From Aquimarina aggregata (GTDB lineage: Bacteria > Bacteroidota > Bacteroidia > Flavobacteriales > Flavobacteriaceae): a stretch of DNA of 64,000 bases. The notes below the pieces were generated by a model. That model was not told the DNA's origin and ran no database searches. It saw nothing but the letters and a program-made list of their open reading frames with translations. The DNA is taken from positions 62,001 to 126,000 of the forward strand of contig NZ_LQRT01000024.1 of NCBI RefSeq assembly GCF_001632745.1. Direction: 5' to 3'. Position numbers and translations under genes: made by a program. Shown here in pieces: positions 59,251 to 64,000 of the stretch; position 1 is the stretch's first letter, and every line of letters starts with the position of its first letter.

Positions 59251-60603
59251 ATGAAACGATTTAAAAAAATTTTTGGCATTGCACTTCTTCTATTAGTAGT
59301 ACTGGTTTGTGGTGCTGCAGTAGTTAATTATCCAAAACTTGAAATTATTTCGGGCTTTTCTGCAAAAAACATGAGTTCTTCTGTTTTTCTTGGAAATAGA
59401 AGTCTTGAGTATACTGATAAGACTGATCATAATGTTCCGATGGTAAAATTGGCAACTGATGAAATTGATCTAGATAAAAAGTATGCGATAGCTAATGTAT
59501 ACGGACTCAAAGAGCGTAAAGCAATATACAGAGAAGGATTAGGAAGTATTTTAGTCGATGAAGATTTTGATGAAGACAAACCTTTTTTGGCACCAAACAG
59601 GACATTTTCTAAAATAGACGAGCCTTATCCCTATGGTGCTTTACCTCAAAAAGATACAGTTTTTGAACAATTAGATTATAAAAAGATAGAAAGTACGGTA
59701 GCCTCTATATTTGATACTAATGGAGTAGAAGAAAAGAAAACACGAGCAGTTTTAGTGTTGTATAAAGATCAAATTATTAGTGAACGATATATAGACGGTT
59801 TTGACAAAAACTCTAAGTTATTAGGTTGGTCTATGACAAAAAGTATTCTGAGTACGATGTATGGCGTGTTACAATCTCAAGGTAAAATTGATATTAATAG
59901 TAAAGCACCTATTGCCGAATGGCAAAATGACGAAAGAAAAGAGATCACGATAAATAATTTGTTACAAATGAATAGTGGTCTTGAATGGGATGAAGATTAC
60001 GGTTCTATATCTGATGTTACAAAAATGTTGTATATCGATAAGGATATGACCACTCCTCAGATTCATAAAAAAGCAATTCATAAACCCAATGAAAACTGGT
60101 ATTATTCTTCTGGTACATCTAATTTATTATCTGGTATTTTAAGAAAACAATTTAATACCTATCAAGAGTATCTTGATTTTCCGTATCGTGAATTTATAGA
60201 TAAGATAGGTATGCATTCTATGCTCATAGAAACTGATATGGCCGGGAACTATGTGGGATCATCTTATGGTTGGGCAACCGTTAGAGATTGGGCCAAGTTT
60301 GGGTCACTATATCTTCATAGAGGAAATTGGAACGGAACTCAAATTTTTGACCCTTCTTGGGTAGATTATGTAACTACGCCAAGTCCCACTTCTGATGGAG
60401 ATTACGGGGGTCATTTTTGGTTAAATTCAGGAGGATTCTACCCTGATGCTCCGAAAGACATGTTCTCTGCAAATGGATATCAAGGACAGCGTGTTTTTAT
60501 TATTCCGTCTAAAGATTTAGTTATTGTGCGATTTGGGCTTATAGGAGATGCTGGAGTTGACTTCAATAATTTCTTAAAAGAAATGGTTAGTGCAGTAAAA
60601 TAA
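59251..60603 (+). CDS. Serine hydrolase (beta-lactamase/class C-like family)
   Basis: A 450-aa protein with an N-terminal signal or anchor (FGIALLLLVVLVCGAAVV). The SxxK motif is SMTK (about 194), and a YxN-like WYYSSGTSN follows (near 282), giving the penicillin-recognising fold of the 6-aminohexanoate-dimer hydrolase/esterase branch. The third KTG-like element is not clear. Such enzymes hydrolyse esters or amides; substrate is unknown. It is on the opposite strand between sufD and sufS and so breaks the SUF cluster. A terminator separates it from sufD. Confidence 0.88.
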   Translation: MKRFKKIFGIALLLLVVLVCGAAVVNYPKLEIISGFSAKNMSSSVFLGNRSLEYTDKTDHNVPMVKLATDEIDLDKKYAIANVYGLKERKAIYREGLGSILVDEDFDEDKPFLAPNRTFSKIDEPYPYGALPQKDTVFEQLDYKKIESTVASIFDTNGVEEKKTRAVLVLYKDQIISERYIDGFDKNSKLLGWSMTKSILSTMYGVLQSQGKIDINSKAPIAEWQNDERKEITINNLLQMNSGLEWDEDYGSISDVTKMLYIDKDMTTPQIHKKAIHKPNENWYYSSGTSNLLSGILRKQFNTYQEYLDFPYREFIDKIGMHSMLIETDMAGNYVGSSYGWATVRDWAKFGSLYLHRGNWNGTQIFDPSWVDYVTTPSPTSDGDYGGHFWLNSGGFYPDAPKDMFSANGYQGQRVFIIPSKDLVIVRFGLIGDAGVDFNNFLKEMVSAVK

Positions 60604-60614
60604 ATTCAAAAAAC

Positions 60615-60646
60615 TAAAGCCTATTCTTGAATATGAATAGGCTTTA
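60615..60646. terminator. Bidirectional terminator between serine hydrolase and sufD
   Basis: TAAAGCCTATTC (60615-60626) pairs exactly with GAATAGGCTTTA (60635-60646) across an eight-base loop. It lies between the convergent genes ending at 60603 and 60678. Confidence 0.82.
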
Positions 60647-60677
60647 TATGTATAATTGTTTGATTTGAATCTACTGT

Positions 60678-61991
60678 TTACAAATCAAAACCAAGATTAA
60701 CTCCAAGTTTTGTGGCAATTAACTTGTTGATTCTAGTTTTTAGCTGAGGTATTTTTACACTTTCTAGTACGTTATTTGCAAAAGCATACATAAGTAGTGC
60801 TTTGGCTTCTTTTTCTGCAATACCTCTCGAACGCATATAGAATAAAGCATTATCGTCTAGCTGTCCTATTGTGCACCCATGCGAGCATTTTACATCATCT
60901 GCAAAAATTTCTAGTTGTGGTTTTGAGTTTATTGTTGCCTTATCACTTAGTAAGATATTATTGTTAGATTGAAAAGCATTAGTTTTTTGAGCTTCCTTGT
61001 TTACAATAATTTTTCCGTTAAAAACTCCTGTTGCTTTTTCATCAAAAATACCTTTGTAATCCTGATGACTTTCACAATTAGGTTCTGTATGATGTACTAG
61101 TGTATTGTGGTCTACATGCTGTTTTCCTTCGATAATAGTTACTCCATTAAGGATAGAGTCTATTCCTTCACCTTTCTGATAAAAGTTTAAATTATTTCTG
61201 GTGATGTTTCCTCCAAAAGCAAAAGTGTGAACAGATGCTATACTTTGGGCATGTTGATCTATATATGTATTGTCTATTAAAGAAGCATTTTGATTATCAT
61301 TTTGGATTTTATAGTAATCTACAATTGCTCTTTTATCAGCAAAAATCTCTGTAACCGAATTTGTTAACACAGGGTTGTCTGTGAGACTTTGATGACGTTC
61401 TATAATTTGAACATGAGAATTTTCTTCTACAACAATTAAATTTCGAGGTTGCAACATTTGTGCAGCTTCTTTTCCTGTAGAAAAATGTATAATCTGGATT
61501 GGCTTATCGGCCAATTTGTTTTTTGGAATATAAATATATGCTCCTTCTCTAGAAAATGCTGTATTTAATGATGTAAGACCATCTTGCTTTGCTATTTTAT
61601 TAAAATAGTTGTCGATAACAACCTTATATTTATCATTAGAAAGTGCAGAAGACATCAAACACACGTCAATTTTATCATGAGTAGTCTCAGACAAGTGCGA
61701 AGAATATTTACCATCTATAAACACAATTTTATAGGTGTCAAGATCATTAATAAAGAATCTTTTGACATCTTTAAATTCTAATGCATTCTCCTCATCAGGA
61801 AAAATACTATAATCGTGTTTTAATATAGCATTTAGAGAAGTGTATTTCCACGCTTCTTCTTTTTTGGTAGGAAACCCTTTTTCTTCAAAGCTTTTTATTG
61901 CCTGGCTTCTAATATCATGTATAGGCGCGTCTACGTCTACTGTATTTTCAAAAGCCAAAAAAGAAGATACTAATTTATCTTTCAATTCCAT
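60678..61991 (-). CDS. sufD: Fe-S cluster assembly protein SufD
   Basis: A 437-aa beta-helix scaffold subunit that forms the SufBCD complex with SufC and SufB. Recognisable: N-terminal helix region with KKEEAWKYTSLN, the core IIHFSTGKEAAQMLQPRNLI, VHHTEPNCESHQDYKGIFDE, AFQSNNNILLSDKATINSKP and KCSHGCTIGQLD with the conserved Cys/His, and the ending ARGI-like SRGIAEKEAKALLMYAF. Size is typical. sufC lies immediately upstream (57 bases), so they form one unit. Confidence 0.95.
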   Translation of the reverse strand: MELKDKLVSSFLAFENTVDVDAPIHDIRSQAIKSFEEKGFPTKKEEAWKYTSLNAILKHDYSIFPDEENALEFKDVKRFFINDLDTYKIVFIDGKYSSHLSETTHDKIDVCLMSSALSNDKYKVVIDNYFNKIAKQDGLTSLNTAFSREGAYIYIPKNKLADKPIQIIHFSTGKEAAQMLQPRNLIVVEENSHVQIIERHQSLTDNPVLTNSVTEIFADKRAIVDYYKIQNDNQNASLIDNTYIDQHAQSIASVHTFAFGGNITRNNLNFYQKGEGIDSILNGVTIIEGKQHVDHNTLVHHTEPNCESHQDYKGIFDEKATGVFNGKIIVNKEAQKTNAFQSNNNILLSDKATINSKPQLEIFADDVKCSHGCTIGQLDDNALFYMRSRGIAEKEAKALLMYAFANNVLESVKIPQLKTRINKLIATKLGVNLGFDL

Positions 61992-62048
61992 ATTCTCGTT
62001 CCTTGTTATCTGCTAAGTATTGTTATTTACTAATGAACACTTAACTTA

Positions 62049-62801
62049 TTATGCGTTTATTTCTTCTTTAATCCAATCGTATCCTTTTTCTTCAAGCTCT
62101 AGAGCAAGTTCTTTGGTTCCAGATTTTACAATCTTTCCATCATATAGTACGTGTACAAAATCAGGAACGATATAATCAAGAAGTCTTTGGTAATGTGTAA
62201 TTACGACAATAGCATTATCGTTACTTTTTAGTTTGTTAACACCATTAGCAACAATTCGTAATGCGTCAATGTCTAATCCAGAATCTGTTTCATCAAGGAT
62301 GGCTAATTTAGGTTCCATCATTGCCATCTGAAAAATTTCATTTCTTTTTTTCTCTCCACCAGAGAATCCTTCGTTTAGAGATCGTGATAAGAATTTACGA
62401 TCGATCTCTAGCAATTCAGATTTTTCGCGAATCTTTTTCAGCATATCTTTTGCAGGCATTTCTTCAAGCCCCTGCGCTTTTCTGGTTTCGTTGATTGCAG
62501 TTTTCATGAAGTTAGTTACTGTTACTCCAGGAATCTCTACAGGATATTGAAAAGATAAGAAAACACCTTTGTGAGCGCGTTCTTCTGTAGCTAATTCTTC
62601 AATGTCTTCTCCATTTAAAAGAATTTCTCCATCAGTTACTTCGTATTCTTCTTTTCCTGCAACGATATTGGCCAAAGTACTTTTTCCTGCACCATTAGGT
62701 CCCATTATAGCATGAATTTCTCCAGCCTTAACTTCTAAGTTAAGTCCTTTTAAAATTTCTTTCCCTTCCACGCTTGCGTGTAAATCTTTTATTTTCAGCA
62801 T
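62049..62801 (-). CDS. sufC: Fe-S cluster assembly ATPase SufC
   Basis: A 250-aa cytoplasmic ABC-type ATPase that drives SufBCD. Walker A GPNGAGKST (about 35), ABC signature SLNEGFSGGEKKRNEIFQMA (about 145), Walker B AILDETDSGLDID, and the terminal His in VVITHYQRLLD are all present. Length is standard. It is 57 bases upstream of sufD and seven bases downstream of the metallo-hydrolase gene on the same strand, so it appears in the same transcript. Confidence 0.96.
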   Translation of the reverse strand: MLKIKDLHASVEGKEILKGLNLEVKAGEIHAIMGPNGAGKSTLANIVAGKEEYEVTDGEILLNGEDIEELATEERAHKGVFLSFQYPVEIPGVTVTNFMKTAINETRKAQGLEEMPAKDMLKKIREKSELLEIDRKFLSRSLNEGFSGGEKKRNEIFQMAMMEPKLAILDETDSGLDIDALRIVANGVNKLKSNDNAIVVITHYQRLLDYIVPDFVHVLYDGKIVKSGTKELALELEEKGYDWIKEEINA

Positions 62802-62807
62802 CTTCTC

Positions 62808-63686
62808 TTAATTTAAATATTTAGGTGCTTTTGGCAATTTATTAAAATCTTCTTTTTGGTGTTGTAAGTAAACTTTTGCTTTATTTTCTTCAGCAAAAGC
62901 TTCAAATTTGTCCATACTTTCTAAAGTTTGATCTACATCAAAATTGAAAATAGGGATTCTTTTATGTTCTCTATTTTCATATAAATGGTACAAGTCTCCT
63001 GATAATAAAAGAGGACCATGTTCTGCTAAGTCAAGATATAGAACCTGATGACCAGGAGTATGGCCTGGCATTGATTTGATAACAACACTACCATCACCAA
63101 AAACATCAAAATCACCATTAAGTTTTTTAGTGGTGGTTAGTTCTTTTATGGCATTGTAGTTATCGGCATTTATTTTTTGACTTGTAGGACTTGTTATAGA
63201 ATCATATTCTGTTTTCTGCACTAACCATGTAGAATTCTTGAAAGTATTGGCATGTCCTGTATGATCAAAATGTGTATGCGATAACGCAATATATTTGATA
63301 TCTTGAACAGTCATTCCTATCGATTTTAACTGATTAACTACAGAATCTTTTCTTGATACAGTGAACGCTCCACTTGGGTCTGTAAAAGGTTCTGGTAGAC
63401 CAATTAGAGTCTCTGGTAAGCCTGCATCCCACATCAAATTACCCTTTGGGTGACTAACTACATAAAAAGCATCGGCAAATTCTTTGCTTTGACCATGATA
63501 AGTAGTGTCTTGAGAAAAAAGCTCTAAATTATTTACCAATACTTTACCACCGCTAAATGTATATAGCTTAACTTCCGGTTTTTTAATTTCTTCTGAAACG
63601 ACTGTGGTTTCGGATTTTTCTTTTTTAGTCTCTTTACACGCAAAGAGAACAACGGTAAGAAATAATAAGGCTATATATTTTTTCAC
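62808..63686 (-). CDS. MBL-fold metallo-hydrolase, lipoprotein
   Basis: A 292-aa metallo-beta-lactamase-fold enzyme with a lipoprotein signal (MKKYIALLFLTVVLFAC, Cys17), hence periplasmic or outer-membrane. The zinc motif ALSHTHFDHTGHAN (about 134-147), VIKSMPGHTPGHQVLYL (about 208-224) and LLSGDLYHLY are typical of the N-acyl-homoserine-lactonase-like branch. A quorum-quenching role is possible but not shown, and the enzyme is exported, unlike AiiA. Its stop is seven bases before the sufC start, so it is probably co-transcribed with SUF genes, an odd companion for them. Confidence 0.88.
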   Translation of the reverse strand: MKKYIALLFLTVVLFACKETKKEKSETTVVSEEIKKPEVKLYTFSGGKVLVNNLELFSQDTTYHGQSKEFADAFYVVSHPKGNLMWDAGLPETLIGLPEPFTDPSGAFTVSRKDSVVNQLKSIGMTVQDIKYIALSHTHFDHTGHANTFKNSTWLVQKTEYDSITSPTSQKINADNYNAIKELTTTKKLNGDFDVFGDGSVVIKSMPGHTPGHQVLYLDLAEHGPLLLSGDLYHLYENREHKRIPIFNFDVDQTLESMDKFEAFAEENKAKVYLQHQKEDFNKLPKAPKYLN

Positions 63687-63754
63687 TTTTTAGTTTTACT
63701 TAATTGCTTAAAAGTTCTAAGAACCATATAAGCGTATAATTGATATTAATTTTT

Positions 63755-64000
63755 TTATTCTGTACTATCAGTAGTGGCTTGTGTATTTTCTAATGATTTA
63801 ATTTTGGCGGGCAACTCTGAAGTTGGCGCACTTACCCCAATAATTTCGGTTATTTCTACAATTTCTTCCCAGCCTTGATCAGGATTAGGTTTTATAACAC
63901 CTTTAACCACAACAGGAACCATATCATATTCTTCTCTTTGAAGGGGTTCAACTTTTTGGGCTAGTTCTTTGGTGGCGTCGTTAATTACTACTCCATAAAT
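63755..64000 (-). CDS. Hypothetical protein, C-terminal 81 residues (cut by the window edge)
   Basis: An open minus-strand frame runs from the window edge to TAA at 63755: it starts IYGVVINDATKELAQKVEPL, continues with QREEYDMVPVVVKGVIKPNP and ends LENTQATTDSTE. The start lies beyond 64000. No domain is recognised in this part. The gene lies upstream of the MBL-fold gene on the same strand, 68 bases away, so it may belong to the same SUF transcript. sufB is expected further right. Confidence 0.6.
   Translation of the reverse strand: MYGVVINDATKELAQKVEPLQREEYDMVPVVVKGVIKPNPDQGWEEIVEITEIIGVSAPTSELPAKIKSLENTQATTDSTE

Overview
The window reads as a chromosome segment of a low-GC marine-type member of the Flavobacteriaceae (Bacteroidota); Aquimarina-like is my best guess, made from gene content only. 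Support: lineage-typical families (DUF3078, DUF2480, DUF5689, TPR-TM-AraC regulators), TonB-dependent uptake, two proteins with C-terminal type IX secretion (T9SS) sorting domains, promoters of the TTG-N19-TAnnTTTG type, mostly weak Shine-Dalgarno sequences, many SxC lipoproteins and AT-rich spacers. I see no tRNA, rRNA or CRISPR array.

Layout. 0-5.4 kb: rnr (minus) and rpiB-CDF transporter-elaA (plus) diverge from a 566-bp non-coding gap with a perfect DnaA-box consensus, a possible replication origin. 5.4-6.1 kb: a RAYT/Y1 transposase-like gene bracketed by two perfect hairpins. 6.1-11.7 kb: DUF5689 lipoprotein and TonB-dependent receptor, divergent from a secreted endonuclease/phosphatase-fold enzyme. 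11.7-17.3 kb: S8 peptidase, a relic of another one, and tandem erythromycin-esterase-family genes. 17.4-19.7 kb: a previously easy-to-miss 51-aa double-glycine-leader (RiPP-like) precursor with a textbook promoter, next to a TPR-TM-AraC regulator; the same 16-nt site lies upstream of both. 19.7-25.1 kb: accessory island with unknown small proteins, a 14-unit degenerate 21-bp repeat, a small HTH protein, a lipoprotein polymorphic toxin with putative immunity gene, and a displaced toxin tip with a second putative immunity gene.

25.2-39.8 kb: small lipoproteins, CPA antiporter divergent from a USP-SulP transporter pair, an MBL hydrolase-S8 peptidase-M1 peptidase group, rnpA-S41 peptidase, DinB-like protein and Crp-type regulator. 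40.0-49.0 kb: giant ExeM-like secreted nuclease (T9SS), a bacterial expansin fused to CBM6 and a T9SS domain, and a second endonuclease-fold paralogue. 49.2-53.6 kb: hflX, two DUF3078 porin-like proteins, GNAT, DUF2480. 53.7-64 kb: the SUF iron-sulfur assembly genes (sufC, sufD, sufS, sufE, DUF59/sufT) interrupted by a serine hydrolase and by a DUF4377 lipoprotein plus two M43 metalloproteases; sufB is expected beyond the right edge.

Functionally the core genes serve RNA turnover, Fe-S assembly and ion homeostasis, while a large exported set (nucleases, proteases, expansin, TonB receptor) suits a surface-associated degrader of polymers. The most promising material for new biology is 17.4-24.1 kb.
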